Of a DNA stretch of 64,000 nt, positions 54,601 through 63,947 are shown piece by piece (the first letter of the stretch is position 1; every line of letters begins with the position of its first letter). The position numbers and the translations under genes were made by a program. This DNA comes from UBA6168 sp041163745 (GTDB lineage Bacteria; Bacteroidota; Bacteroidia; Chitinophagales; Saprospiraceae): the NCBI GenBank assembly GCA_041163745.1, contig JBEAQU010000023.1, forward strand, positions 43,396 through 107,395. Direction: 5' to 3'. Below the pieces are notes generated by a model, which had not been told where the DNA came from, made no database searches, and saw only the letters and a program-made list of their open reading frames with translations.

Positions 54601-57600
54601 ATACCGCCGTCGTTGATACGCAATCAAGTTGTCCTACCGTATTGGCTGCACATTGCGGCGTACAACCGGTAGGCCCGAACACCACCACTTCGTCGGTGTC
54701 ACGGCAAAAATTGATACTGTTGGTCACCTCCAGGTAAAAGGTGTCACTAAGTCCCGTAACGGCCAAGAGCGGCTGCAGGGTATTCCCCCCTCCAACAATT
54801 ATCCCTCCATCCGTTGAATACCATTCATACTGAAACTGCGGACCCGCCGAACTGCCAACCGCACCAGGTATGGCTGTCGTATCACTGCACGGCAGTTGCA
54901 AATCCATTCCAGCATTCGCAACCGCCGGAAGATCTTCCAATGTGATGAATATGGCATCCGCAGCGGTACATCCGTTCGCCGAATTGGTCACTATCAACTC
55001 ATAAATCCCTACCTGCGCTATTCCGGTGGCCAATTCATCCGTCGACCCGCAGAACGAACCGTCGAAGGTTCCCCAGGCATAGGAAATTCCAGGCCCTTGG
55101 GTTGTACCGGATGTGACGGGCACATAACATCCTTCCAGTTCCATGCAGTTCAATGACAAGGACTCGTCAGCAATACTTGCGATAGGGGCCACCGTGTCCG
55201 CCAAAACCACCACCGTGTCATGCACTGACAACCCAACCGCCTCGTTCGTAACCGTCAAGACGTATGTACCCGGCGTCACTATCGGTTGGTAACTTTCTGA
55301 TATGTCCAGCAGCGCTCCGCTGACGGCCGTCCATGCAACAGATATGTTGGGCCCGACAGAACCATCGGCCACCAGGGTGTCAGCAACCTGTTGATGATAA
55401 CAATTGACCAACCCGTCCACCCCGGCCCATGCAAATGGTTGGCATGCCGCCGTGTCCAACCATACATGTACCGTATCGCTGGCAGAACATGCGGTGATGG
55501 CGTCCGTAACTGTCAACTGATACCAACCCACTTCGTCTACCATCGGCACAAGTGTCTGCGATCCTTGTACAATTCCCTGACCACCAGCAGTCGATCCCAA
55601 CAATGCCCAGGCATAGGTGATGCTGTCGCCTGTTTCCGATCCTGTCCCGTCCAGTTGAGCCATACCCGTCGTACAATCCAGCGCCACATCCCATCCCGCC
55701 TCTGCCACCGGTAAGCCACTCGGCCCTACCACCACCACCGAATCCCTACTCTGACAAAATGCAAAACTCAAATGAAAGACAAATGTGTCCGCATAATCCA
55801 CCGTCACCGTCAAATTGTTGGATAGGATCTCCCCCGACCCGTTCGTCCAATAATAAGAGGAAAATGGCAAAATCAAAGAACCGCCAGCATTCAGCACCAC
55901 TTGCGTTTCCGTGCAAGTCAAGGTCCGGTCCGGTCCAGCCACCGCCTGCGGTGGAAAATAGTTGCCCTCTACCGTCACCGTATCCATGGACTCACAACCA
56001 TTCGAAAGGTCGCGTACCAACAAATAGTACGTGCCGGCCGAATCCACTTCCGCCGTCGGCATATCCGTCGGACTGATGAACGACCCCCCCATGCTCCCTG
56101 TCCAATGGTAACTGTAGACTGGGCCGACCGATGTGCCGCTTCCGCCCAAATTGGATGTATTGTTGGTACAGGAGAGCGTGTCCGCCGGCCCTGCATCCGC
56201 TACAGGCGCCAATGTGTCCGTTACAATGACCAATGATATGGAATCCGTACAACCGTTTGCGTTGTCTTCCAATACCAACGAATACGTGCCTGGCGCTTGT
56301 ACGGTCGCAACAAGCGTTCCCTGACCCGAAGTGACACCTCCCGTCCAGGTGGCCGAGAAATCCGGTCCTGCCATGGACCCTGTTGCGTCTAGCGTAAGAA
56401 TCGACACATTGCAGGTAAGGGTGCTCCCTTGTGGCGTCGACAGCACCGGGACCGGCGCAATGGTATCCGCTGAAACCAACACTGTATCCCTGTCTTCACA
56501 TTGATTTACCGTATCGATGACCATCAACTCGAACAGGCCAGGCCCGTCAATCGAAGGACTAACCGTATCCGCCTGCAACAATGTACTCCCTCCCGCCAGG
56601 ACGGACCAATGGTATGCTGCGGCACCATTATTGGCCTGAGACATCGAACCGTTCAGTTGCAGGAATGGTTGCTGACAGGAAAACATTGTGTCCGCTCCGG
56701 CAACAGCCGTCGGACTGACAGTATCCTGTCCTATGACCCGGCTGACAGACCGGACACATTCATTGCTGGTGTTTGTCACCGTCAATATGTATTCACCTGG
56801 CTCGGTGACCAGGACTGCCTCCGGAGAGATGTTGCCGACAGGAGCCCCTCCCGATTCCATCCACAACCATGTCAGGCTTGCCGAAGGGTCGAAACCTACT
56901 GCTTCCAATGTGATGGCTGTCGTCTCACAATTCAATTGGTCGGATAACAAAGGAGCAAGGTAAACCATAGGAACAACCGTATCCTGAAATACGAATGTAC
57001 TATCCACAGCCTCGCAAGCACCACTGCTGACTCGTAGGATATAGTTCCCGGCATTCGCCGTCGGCATCAACCCGACAGTGTCCGTCATGCCCACCGGACT
57101 CCCCTCCCATTCCCAGGAATATAGCAGTGTCCCGCCGGAAGATGTCCCGGATGCCGTCAAAATAATGACCGTATCAACACAGTTCAACGTATCCGGCGTC
57201 AGGATGTCCGCAGATACCGAAATGACGGTCAGCAAAAGTGTAACGATGCTGTCACACTGATCTGCAGACTCCAAGGTATCTATATAAGTCCCGTCTTCGT
57301 AAAAGGGATATCCGGCAATCCAAACCGTATCACCATTGCATATGGTGTCAATGAGCAGCGTATGAGCGGTGGGAAGAATGGTGAGGTCCAGCAGAACGGT
57401 AGAATCACAGCCGTTGGAACCGATCAAGCGATTTGCGTACACACCCGATGCCGTGTAAACGGAATCTCCCACCGAATAAGCAGATCCGGAACAAAGCACA
57501 ATGCTCAGAAACGTTGTATCAGCCGCAAGAACCGTCAGGTCAAGCAAGACCAAACTGTCACATCCGAAATACGATGCAAGCGTATCCTGATACTGCCCTC

Positions 57601-58660
57601 CCTCAACATACTGACTGTTTCCTACATGTATGGTATCCCCTTCGCATATGGTGAGATTGAGCTGAACCGGTTCAATAGGTGACGCAATGCCGACGAGCAT
57701 ACAATCGTCCGATACATCCCCACAAAATATCGGGGACGGGCCATGCAACATCGTATCAAGTTGGAATGGCGTCAACACTGCTCCAGCAGCAGGCAGCCAT
57801 GTGGAATCAGAATACAGGTAAGACAAACCACACACCTGGTAATTTCCCGGGGGATAAGTGTCCAAATTAGGCGCTTCTTCCATCGCCAGCAGAACGGTAT
57901 CCTCGAAAATCAAATAAAAATAGCCGTGCAAGGAAGTGTCCGGAACCAGCGCACCGTAGCCTGGTTCTGGTGACAACCGTAATGAACTGTCCCCTTCACA
58001 GGCCATTACGTCGGGCTCGAATGCTAAGTCACCCGCATCCGCTGCACAGCACAAGATACCGGACTGGTCGCACAAGATAATCTGGAAATCAAGAATAACT
58101 CCCCCATTGAACTGTGCGTTGTTGTCAATGGAAAGACACCACTGGCCGTTGACGGGGCCACTGTCAAAATCCTCCAGACATCCTTGATAAGGATGGTAAG
58201 TACCGCTGTAGTTGGCATTCGCCCAGGGACAGTCGATGGGACAGCCATTGAAAACACACGGATAGGAACATCCGTTCAAAGTATCGGGAATACAATCTTC
58301 CGCGCATGGTGAAAATAGAATGTCCCACAAGGCAATCGGTGTCCAGGTATTGCAACTGCCGTTGCTCCCGACCAATTGAATGGCTGTGCCGTCCGGCGAT
58401 GTTAATGTTAGGCCCAACCCTCCCACTCTGCCGTGCCGGAACTTTACCGCTACGCCGCACACCCCTTGTGCAGGATGCGAAAGATCGTCATTGAAAGCAT
58501 CCGTTATTTCGTAGCAAACTTGCCCGGTACTGTTAGCGTTGAATGGATAGGCACAGTTCCCTTCCGCCGCACAACCGCAATTCTGTGCAACCAACCTACT
58601 AATTCCTATTGTCTGCAAAAGGAATATCAGCAAAGGGAGTATGCGCATCATCGCCAACAC
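51605..58660 (-). CDS. Giant T9SS type B cargo with 19 Ig/PKD-like repeats
   Basis: 2351 residues. A signal peptide (about 1-25) is followed by a P/homoB-like domain with many cysteines (about 35-200). Three roughly 50-residue 'ICEGDTIxVG...GCDSxVxLDLTV' repeats span about 337-480, and 19 tandem Ig/PKD-like repeats of about 85 residues span about 483-2093 (pattern: AxAGxDxxLxC, Y-x-W, GxYxLxVTD, NGC, DTxAP). A SprB-type repeat follows at about 2094-2170, then a linker. The C-terminus (about 2254-2351: APTAFSPDGDGVNDYF, YDRWGSLVFE, GWDG, YTW) is the gliding motility-associated type B sorting domain. Likely a surface adhesin exported by the T9SS. Confidence 0.93.
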   Translation of the reverse strand: MLAMMRILPLLIFLLQTIGISRLVAQNCGCAAEGNCAYPFNANSTGQVCYEITDAFNDDLSHPAQGVCGVAVKFRHGRVGGLGLTLTSPDGTAIQLVGSNGSCNTWTPIALWDILFSPCAEDCIPDTLNGCSYPCVFNGCPIDCPWANANYSGTYHPYQGCLEDFDSGPVNGQWCLSIDNNAQFNGGVILDFQIILCDQSGILCCAADAGDLAFEPDVMACEGDSSLRLSPEPGYGALVPDTSLHGYFYLIFEDTVLLAMEEAPNLDTYPPGNYQVCGLSYLYSDSTWLPAAGAVLTPFQLDTMLHGPSPIFCGDVSDDCMLVGIASPIEPVQLNLTICEGDTIHVGNSQYVEGGQYQDTLASYFGCDSLVLLDLTVLAADTTFLSIVLCSGSAYSVGDSVYTASGVYANRLIGSNGCDSTVLLDLTILPTAHTLLIDTICNGDTVWIAGYPFYEDGTYIDTLESADQCDSIVTLLLTVISVSADILTPDTLNCVDTVIILTASGTSSGGTLLYSWEWEGSPVGMTDTVGLMPTANAGNYILRVSSGACEAVDSTFVFQDTVVPMVYLAPLLSDQLNCETTAITLEAVGFDPSASLTWLWMESGGAPVGNISPEAVLVTEPGEYILTVTNTSNECVRSVSRVIGQDTVSPTAVAGADTMFSCQQPFLQLNGSMSQANNGAAAYHWSVLAGGSTLLQADTVSPSIDGPGLFELMVIDTVNQCEDRDTVLVSADTIAPVPVLSTPQGSTLTCNVSILTLDATGSMAGPDFSATWTGGVTSGQGTLVATVQAPGTYSLVLEDNANGCTDSISLVIVTDTLAPVADAGPADTLSCTNNTSNLGGSGTSVGPVYSYHWTGSMGGSFISPTDMPTAEVDSAGTYYLLVRDLSNGCESMDTVTVEGNYFPPQAVAGPDRTLTCTETQVVLNAGGSLILPFSSYYWTNGSGEILSNNLTVTVDYADTFVFHLSFAFCQSRDSVVVVGPSGLPVAEAGWDVALDCTTGMAQLDGTGSETGDSITYAWALLGSTAGGQGIVQGSQTLVPMVDEVGWYQLTVTDAITACSASDTVHVWLDTAACQPFAWAGVDGLVNCYHQQVADTLVADGSVGPNISVAWTAVSGALLDISESYQPIVTPGTYVLTVTNEAVGLSVHDTVVVLADTVAPIASIADESLSLNCMELEGCYVPVTSGTTQGPGISYAWGTFDGSFCGSTDELATGIAQVGIYELIVTNSANGCTAADAIFITLEDLPAVANAGMDLQLPCSDTTAIPGAVGSSAGPQFQYEWYSTDGGIIVGGGNTLQPLLAVTGLSDTFYLEVTNSINFCRDTDEVVVFGPTGCTPQCAANTVGQLDCVSTTAVLSGVGSSQGTEIGYEWAVGPTGGNFCGDPAQQQVCIDSPGEYILTVTRTYASGVQFSKTCQVIVPDLSQPPNTDAGPDRVLNCVDTIVQLDGSSSAGGTGIAYQWEGIQGGGISAGGTTAIAEANLPGQYVLTVLDTFTGCSAADTVGVTRDTAAPVAEAGEGETLNCIMNTIVLNGSGMPAGASAVWETQDGDICAGGNTFSPIVCDAGTYILTVTHPENGCESADSVTVTTDGMVPNPDAGPDLTYTCAEQLFEITASVVGGSDLVFEWVAMAGGCIVGPSDQLQLTAACPGTYHLAVTDLTNGCQGHAEMKVVADTLAPVAHPGEPQEIDCDQLQVTLDGSGSQGAGGLAYSWSIIDTGHIVGGFQSETAQVDAAGNYQLLVTDLGNGCQDSALVAVTVDEGLPFVTAGVDTILTCRHDTISLDGTGTAVWPGLVYHWQRLGGGNLMMGQTLTPAIWLPGIYELEVSDTLTGCIVRDTVFIGVDTMAPVAAIEANEGVVINCIISQVTLDGQMSVSAGTLQYNWETAGGHFMLSQDSTYIQVDSGGIYILVVENQENGCRDTAKLVVVQDKESPPLWVGAPGLLTCREPIDTLWVASGGSTLEYEWSGPGIVTGADEEQVVVDEAGAYQVVVTDTVNGCKSSAWVTVAQNLAAPEAVATATGSFTCRDSVVVVSGDGSTEEGVTYEWGSADGASGISSVVGYSATVTDPGWYYLTVIRSDNGCFAVDSAEVTVSEFPISGLVMTIEEPDCRDQEGSIRVDSVLGGSPPYRFALDGGYLASYREFEYLDPGGYLVRVEDEGGCSWEEWVQLVQPKEVSVELGGSLTIRQGDLVRLTGQTNLEEAEIDTVIWHPGEDAEGCFRCLELWVSPIETTAYYLTVFDSNGCQATDKVVVFVQEAGDIYAPTAFSPDGDGVNDYFTLYGSEQVSAIREFFIYDRWGSLVFERQGMMVNNALEGWDGTFMGRPLDVAVYTWKALLVMVDGSLATRSGAVTLVR

Positions 58661-59301
58661 GATCAGTTCTGGGATGGAGATTCCAACCTGCTGCTGTCAG
58701 AACCCGATATTCAAAGCAAACAATTCCTTATACCGGGACTTGTCCCGGCCTTTAGGCAACTCTCCCAAGACCAGGCCATCCAGCAGGCAGGTCTCCCTGT
58801 CCGATTATCCAATCCGAACAACCGATACCGAAGACGACCAAATCAAGTAAAAGTTGCTTACCACTTATCCGCTTGCGTATCAGAATGTCCGTGCAGCAAC
58901 AGGATATGAACGCGTTTCTTCCTTATCAGTTTTCAATTGGCAAACCTGCCATGAGGCTTTGTCCCTGTCATTCAGACTGAGGTCGAATCCTTCAACGTTG
59001 CCTTCAGGGGTGGCCGGGTTCCCCAGCAGAATGGGTGGACTGAAGAAGAAAGCGGATGATTACCAAAATTACGGAAAAATTCATTGGGGAACCAGGACAC
59101 ACAGCCGGAAATGTATCATCAAGCCTATCAAAATTTACAGAGCTGTGGTCCACTTCAGTCCCTTCACAACAAGGACGAAATCATTTGAAGCAAGGGGTTT
59201 TTTCTTGTAAATGTTTAGTGCAGGAGAAAAGACCACAACCTGACGCGAGGTCTTCCTGTCTCGCCCAGATTATCAACCTAAGCTTGAAGGTTATTCAAAC
59301 C
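58661..59301. other. Intergenic region upstream of the giant cargo gene
   Basis: 640 bases. CAAAATTA at 59065-59072 reads TAATTTTG on the minus strand, a possible -7 element giving a leader of about 400 bases for the cargo gene. No gene or RNA recognised. Confidence 0.4.
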
Positions 59302-60474
59302 TCAAGAAAAATACTCCTTCATCTTGTCGAAGAATCCTTTCTCCCCTTTCCCCGGCTCCGGTTGAAAGTTTGGTAAATCCCGAATCCGTTCAAGGATTTG
59401 ACGCTCCTCTTCATTCAGCCGTTTGGGCGTCCAGACATTCACCTGAATCAACTGGTCCCCACGCTCATAGCTTTGGACGGATGGCAAGCCTTTTCCCTTT
59501 AACCGGAATATCTTACCGGCTTGTGTCCCGGGCGGCACTTTTATCTTGACCCTCCCTTCAATGGTCGGTACCTCAACGGATGTGCCCAAAGCGGCATCCG
59601 CTATGCTGATGTACAACTCATACACCACATTGAGTCCGTCCCTGGACAATTCATCATGTGGTATTTCCTCGATATTGATCAGCAGATCTCCGGCCGGGCC
59701 CCCTTTCGGTCCGGCATTACCCTTGCCTGACATGGAGAGCTGTATGCCCTCCGAAACGCCGGCCGGGATGTCGATATCTATGGTTTCCTCACCATAAACC
59801 ACCCCGTCCCCTTTGCAAATGCCACAACTCGCTGTTACAACCTCTCCTGAACCCTGACAGGTCGGACAGGTCGTAGTAGTTTGCATCTGTCCGAGAAAAG
59901 TGCTCCTGACCTGACGGACGTAACCAGAACCCCGGCAAGTGCCACAGGTCTGCAAAGACCCTTGGTCCTTTGCGCCGCTTCCCCCACAAGTCTGGCAGGC
60001 CACCTGCTTCTTTACTTTGATTTTCTTCGTCACACCGTTCGCAATCTCCTCCAAGGTTAATTTGACCTTGATACGCAGGTTGCTCCCCCGTTGCCCGGCA
60101 GGACGTCTTCCACCTCCACCGCCTCTTCCCCTGCCAAAAAACTCATCGAAAGGGCTGCCAGCGCCTCCGAACACATCTCCGAATTGGGAAAAAATATCTT
60201 CCATCGTCATCCCTCCTCCCCGGAATCCGCCGCCACCACCCATATTCGCATCCACTCCGGCGTGTCCATACCGGTCGTATCTGGCCCGTTTGTCCGAATC
60301 ACTCAGAACTTCGTACGCCTCCGCAGCTTCCTTAAATTTTTCCTCCGCAGTTTTGTCACCCGGATTCCGATCCGGATGATACTCGAGCGCCTTCTTGCGG
60401 TATGCCTTCTTCAAGGTCGCCTCGTCGACTCCTTTCGATACTCCCAACACCTCGTAATAATCTCTTTTTGACAT
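59302..60474 (-). CDS. dnaJ: Chaperone protein DnaJ
   Basis: Hsp40 co-chaperone that stimulates DnaK. 390 residues. J domain with the HPD motif in EYHPDRNPGDK, Gly-rich region (GGGGGFRGGGM), four zinc-binding CxxCxGxG units (CQTCGGSG, CGTCRGSG, CPTCQGSG, CGICKGDG), and C-terminal substrate-binding domains. It follows grpE by about 200 bases; dnaK is not in the window. Confidence 0.98.
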   Translation of the reverse strand: MSKRDYYEVLGVSKGVDEATLKKAYRKKALEYHPDRNPGDKTAEEKFKEAAEAYEVLSDSDKRARYDRYGHAGVDANMGGGGGFRGGGMTMEDIFSQFGDVFGGAGSPFDEFFGRGRGGGGGRRPAGQRGSNLRIKVKLTLEEIANGVTKKIKVKKQVACQTCGGSGAKDQGSLQTCGTCRGSGYVRQVRSTFLGQMQTTTTCPTCQGSGEVVTASCGICKGDGVVYGEETIDIDIPAGVSEGIQLSMSGKGNAGPKGGPAGDLLINIEEIPHDELSRDGLNVVYELYISIADAALGTSVEVPTIEGRVKIKVPPGTQAGKIFRLKGKGLPSVQSYERGDQLIQVNVWTPKRLNEEERQILERIRDLPNFQPEPGKGEKGFFDKMKEYFS

Positions 60475-60681
60475 GTCACTTGATTGAAATATTTACCTGC
60501 ACCAATGATGCGTGGGCAGCGTCTTGACTAGCACCGCTTCCTTTCAACGCTGGTATGTTGGCTTCTAACAAACACGAATGGCATCTTTCGCTGTAAGATC
60601 CTGCCCCCCCCGTAGCAGAGATGTTCGGTAACACAGGATTTGCAACCGAAAATCGACAGAATACAGGTTGCTTTGGCTGAC

Positions 60682-61260
60682 TTATTTCCCTACGACGACC
60701 TTCGCATGGCGGATAATCCTATCGTTCAATCTATACCCTTGCTCGACGGTGTCAATTATCCTTCCTTTTTGTTCCGGTGAAGATACTGGAATCTCCGTAA
60801 TCGCCTCATGCAACTCGGGATCGAACGACGCACCTTCCGTCTGCATAGGTTCCAACCCCTTCGATTTTAGCGTACTGAAAAGTTTCTGATAAACCAGATC
60901 TACACCTTCGCTCCAACCTTGGCCTCCATTCTCTCTGGAGAATTTCCTTGCTCTGTCAAAATCGTCCAATACCGGCAAAAGGGCTGCCATCGTGTCTTGT
61001 GCCGCTGTCTTCATCCAGTCCAGCTTCTCCCGCACGGACCGCTTCTTGTAATTCTCGAATTCAGCATACAAACGGAGATATTTGTCGGTAGTTTCGGACA
61101 GCCGCCCCTCCAACATAGCGACGGAATCCTGCGATGTTTCAGCAGACTTCTCTTCCTGGATTGATTCTTCCGGATGCTGCTCGGAAGAATTATCCGCTTG
61201 CAATTTCAGGTCATCCGTTTCAAAATCTTTCGTCGGCGCTTGCTCTTCTTGTTTGCTCAT
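60682..61260 (-). CDS. grpE: Nucleotide exchange factor GrpE
   Basis: Exchanges ADP for ATP on DnaK. 192 residues from the ATG at 61260 (MSKQEEQAPTKD); an upstream in-frame ATG at 61287 is less likely. A disordered acidic N-terminus, a long dimerisation helix (LRLYAEFENYKKRSVREK) and the C-terminal beta domain (GYRLNDRIIRHAKVVV) are all present. No CIRCE element was seen upstream. The divergent gap to batD (61261-61571) shows no gene. Confidence 0.97.
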   Translation of the reverse strand: MSKQEEQAPTKDFETDDLKLQADNSSEQHPEESIQEEKSAETSQDSVAMLEGRLSETTDKYLRLYAEFENYKKRSVREKLDWMKTAAQDTMAALLPVLDDFDRARKFSRENGGQGWSEGVDLVYQKLFSTLKSKGLEPMQTEGASFDPELHEAITEIPVSSPEQKGRIIDTVEQGYRLNDRIIRHAKVVVGK

Positions 61261-61571
61261 TAGTTTAACTTTTATATTTTGAATCATCTATCAAGATTTT
61301 TGCCATCGGGAAAAATCAGTCATTTTGGCAGTTGGTCTGATGAATTGAACGGAATTTGTAGCAGAAAACTTTGCACCCGGCGAAAACAGTCTGTTCAACC
61401 GCCGGCTCCGCCCCACCCGACGAGGTATGCTTACAGTCATGAATATGGATTGGCTGGAATGGAAGGAGATGTTGCTATGGTTTCGAACACCTCGTCAATC
61501 AATTCGCTGCTGTAGAAAAGTCCCTTACAAAAATGACTCTCATATCCGTAATACGACATCCATACTGTTCG

Positions 61572-63338
61572 ATGCTGAAATTCTTACCGAGACTCTTTCT
61601 GTTTCTGGTACCTTTCACCGCCACGGATTTGAACGGCCAAGCCGACATTTCGTTCGTTGCTACAACACATTCCAAACAAATCTTACAAGATGGCATATTG
61701 GAAGTAACATTCACTCTTTCCAATGCAAACGGAACCAATTTCATCGCACCAGATTTCAACCAATTCAAGTTGGTCTCAGGTCCTTTCCGATCGTCCAGCA
61801 TGCAGGTTACCAACGGCGTCGTTACAAGTCAAATGACTTATTCCTACTCGCTGCGCCCAAAGAAATCCGGCACTTTGACCATAAGACCGGCAAAAATAAC
61901 CGTAAGAAACAAAACGTTGATCACCAATTCTTTATCCATAGAGGTCCTCGAATCAAGCAAGACTTTACCTGCAGATGATCAACCTTACCTCGTTAGACTG
62001 GAAATAAACGCTTCCGACGAGATCTACCCAGGGCAACAACTTCTGCTGGACTACAAACTCTACACCACCCTCTCCATAGAAGGTTACGACTTCCTGGAAG
62101 ATGCCAAACTAAACGGCTTTTACGCTACAGAATTGAGAGACTTTTCCAGCCTTCCGACAAGGGAGTCCTTGAACGGCAAACAATACACTACCAAAATCCT
62201 GCGGAGAGTAGTTATCTATCCACAAAAATCCGGCAAACTGAACATTATCCCGGCGCAAATCCAACTGGCAATTCCGGAACAGGAAGGCCGATCAAGATTT
62301 TTTTTCAACAGGAACATCCGAACTGTCCTTGTAAGCACCAACTCGCTCGAGATCAACGTCCAATCTTTACCGCCAAATCCTCCCTCGACATTTACAGGCG
62401 CTGTCGGAAAATTCCAATGCGACATTACGTCTGACAGAACTTCACTCTCTACAGATGAAGCGCTGACATTGAAAATATCGTATGCTGGTTATGGTGACTT
62501 AAAACGGATCACGGTACCTGAAATCGTAGTGCCCACATCCCTGGAACGCTATCCTGCCAATATAACCGAAGAATATCTAACGGAAACCGCCTCCGGTATC
62601 CTTGGACATAGAACCATAGAATATGTTATCGTACCCAAATCACCAGGAACTTTCGACATATCTGCCGGATTTTCCTTTTTCAACCCTGACAACAAACAAT
62701 TTGAACAATTCGAACTGCAAACAGCTACAATCGAAGTGCTCCCAGGACCTGCTAAACAAGCGATCCTTACCAACGACAGCACACAGAAACAGGATGTGAA
62801 CACGGATATCCGCCCGATCAAACCGACGGGACAATTACAACTAGCTAACAACCACATAATCAAACAGCCATTGTACTGGCTTGCCGCGCTTTTTGCAGCG
62901 TTACTATTCCTATTTGCCAACATCTTACGATACTACGGGAAAAGAAAAAAAAGTAAGCGTGGTTCCCTGTCGAACGATAAACTTAAGATTGAAATCAACA
63001 GGCTCAAAAATTTACAATACATTCAACAAGCCTCCTCAGAGGACAAATCATTCTACGAAACCATTGCCGGAGCCGTTGGCAGTTATATACGAATCAAATT
63101 CGATATACCGCCTTCCAAATACTCAAAGATGGTAGTGGCTGATTCCATGAAGGAACAGGGGCTGCCAGAAAAATGGGTAGACGACTACCTTTATGTCATG
63201 CAACTATGTGAGGCTGCAATGTTCGCGGGAGAAAAGATTGGTATCTCAAGAGAAACCCTTTACCAAAAAGCAACCGAATTAATTGATAACCTGGAGAACA
63301 GGACTGGTTCTACTGTGTCAAAAAAATCACTCCTTTAG
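61572..63338 (+). CDS. batD: BatD-family protein
   Basis: 588 residues. Signal peptide MLKFLPRLFLFLVPFTATDL, several beta-sandwich domains (SFVATTHSKQILQDGILEVTFTLSNA, VTSQMTYSYSLRPKKSGTLTI, YPGQQLLLDYKLYT), one C-terminal membrane helix (LYWLAALFAALLFLFANIL), and a cytoplasmic tail. This matches BatD of the Bacteroides aerotolerance bat operon, but batA, batB, batC and batE are not next to it here. Start at 61572 gives the signal peptide; 61533 would add 13 residues. Confidence 0.9.
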   Translation: MLKFLPRLFLFLVPFTATDLNGQADISFVATTHSKQILQDGILEVTFTLSNANGTNFIAPDFNQFKLVSGPFRSSSMQVTNGVVTSQMTYSYSLRPKKSGTLTIRPAKITVRNKTLITNSLSIEVLESSKTLPADDQPYLVRLEINASDEIYPGQQLLLDYKLYTTLSIEGYDFLEDAKLNGFYATELRDFSSLPTRESLNGKQYTTKILRRVVIYPQKSGKLNIIPAQIQLAIPEQEGRSRFFFNRNIRTVLVSTNSLEINVQSLPPNPPSTFTGAVGKFQCDITSDRTSLSTDEALTLKISYAGYGDLKRITVPEIVVPTSLERYPANITEEYLTETASGILGHRTIEYVIVPKSPGTFDISAGFSFFNPDNKQFEQFELQTATIEVLPGPAKQAILTNDSTQKQDVNTDIRPIKPTGQLQLANNHIIKQPLYWLAALFAALLFLFANILRYYGKRKKSKRGSLSNDKLKIEINRLKNLQYIQQASSEDKSFYETIAGAVGSYIRIKFDIPPSKYSKMVVADSMKEQGLPEKWVDDYLYVMQLCEAAMFAGEKIGISRETLYQKATELIDNLENRTGSTVSKKSLL

Positions 63339-63379
63339 ATGGTTGGATAAAACCTTTGGTAAGAACAGTTGCATGCTCA

Positions 63380-63856
63380 TCATACAGTTCCCCTGTTATG
63401 CGTGCGCCAAAAGGAAACAAGCATCCGAAAAGGTAGCACGATGGTAGACAATAGCGCTCCTGTGGCGAAAAAAAGCATTTGCGTCCTAATATAACCCGTC
63501 AAAGCTCCCTCCATACCGTCATCCAGGCCAGCGGGAACCAACGAAAGAACACCTCCCTCATCCAAATACAATTGAAAAGCATGGAACCAACTTACAAGTA
63601 AATACAGGCATGGTACGCTAAAGAGTAAGACAGCCACTTTTGACCATTGCACTACTGCTATGGGCGTGTACTTGAGCAAGAAGACATAGCGCGTGGAAGT
63701 GATGAAAGCTATAATAAAGCATGTGTTCTCTTTCCAAAATGGATAAGTAATGCCGGATGAAAAAATTGGATAAAGCACTAAGCCTATCAAAACGGCGGAA
63801 AATACCCACCAAATCAATTCCAATTTCCAAATAGTGGCGGATGTAGTTGGATGCAT
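63380..63856 (-). CDS. Small multi-pass membrane protein, unknown function
   Basis: 158 residues with four probable membrane helices (about 12-32, 43-60, 72-95, 127-150), such as LIWWVFSAVLIGLVLYPIF and WSKVAVLLFSVPCLYLLVSW. No family is recognised. Convergent with batD and downstream of the rRNA operon terminator on the same strand. Confidence 0.8.
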   Translation of the reverse strand: MHPTTSATIWKLELIWWVFSAVLIGLVLYPIFSSGITYPFWKENTCFIIAFITSTRYVFLLKYTPIAVVQWSKVAVLLFSVPCLYLLVSWFHAFQLYLDEGGVLSLVPAGLDDGMEGALTGYIRTQMLFFATGALLSTIVLPFRMLVSFWRTHNRGTV

Positions 63857-63884
63857 AAAAATTCCACAATAAACATAGTCAAAA

Positions 63885-63920
63885 CAAAAAAACGGCTTCG
63901 CAGAATCTGCGAAGCCGTTT
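63885..63920 (-). terminator. Terminator of the rRNA operon
   Basis: AAACGGCTTCGCAGA (63890-63904) pairs perfectly with TCTGCGAAGCCGTTT (63906-63920). On the minus strand a T-rich tract follows, about 28 bases after the 5S rRNA 3' end. Confidence 0.85.
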
Positions 63921-63947
63921 CATAAAAAGTCAGTAAAGTGAAAAAAA

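Noticed and set aside
51605..58660. Regular repeats considered as a CRISPR array or DNA satellite
   Set aside because: The repetition is at protein level with about 255-base units that have diverged in sequence and lie in one continuous reading frame.
60475..61571. Search for a CIRCE or other heat-shock operator near grpE/dnaJ
   Set aside because: No TTAGCACTC-N9-GAGTGCTAA-like repeat was found.
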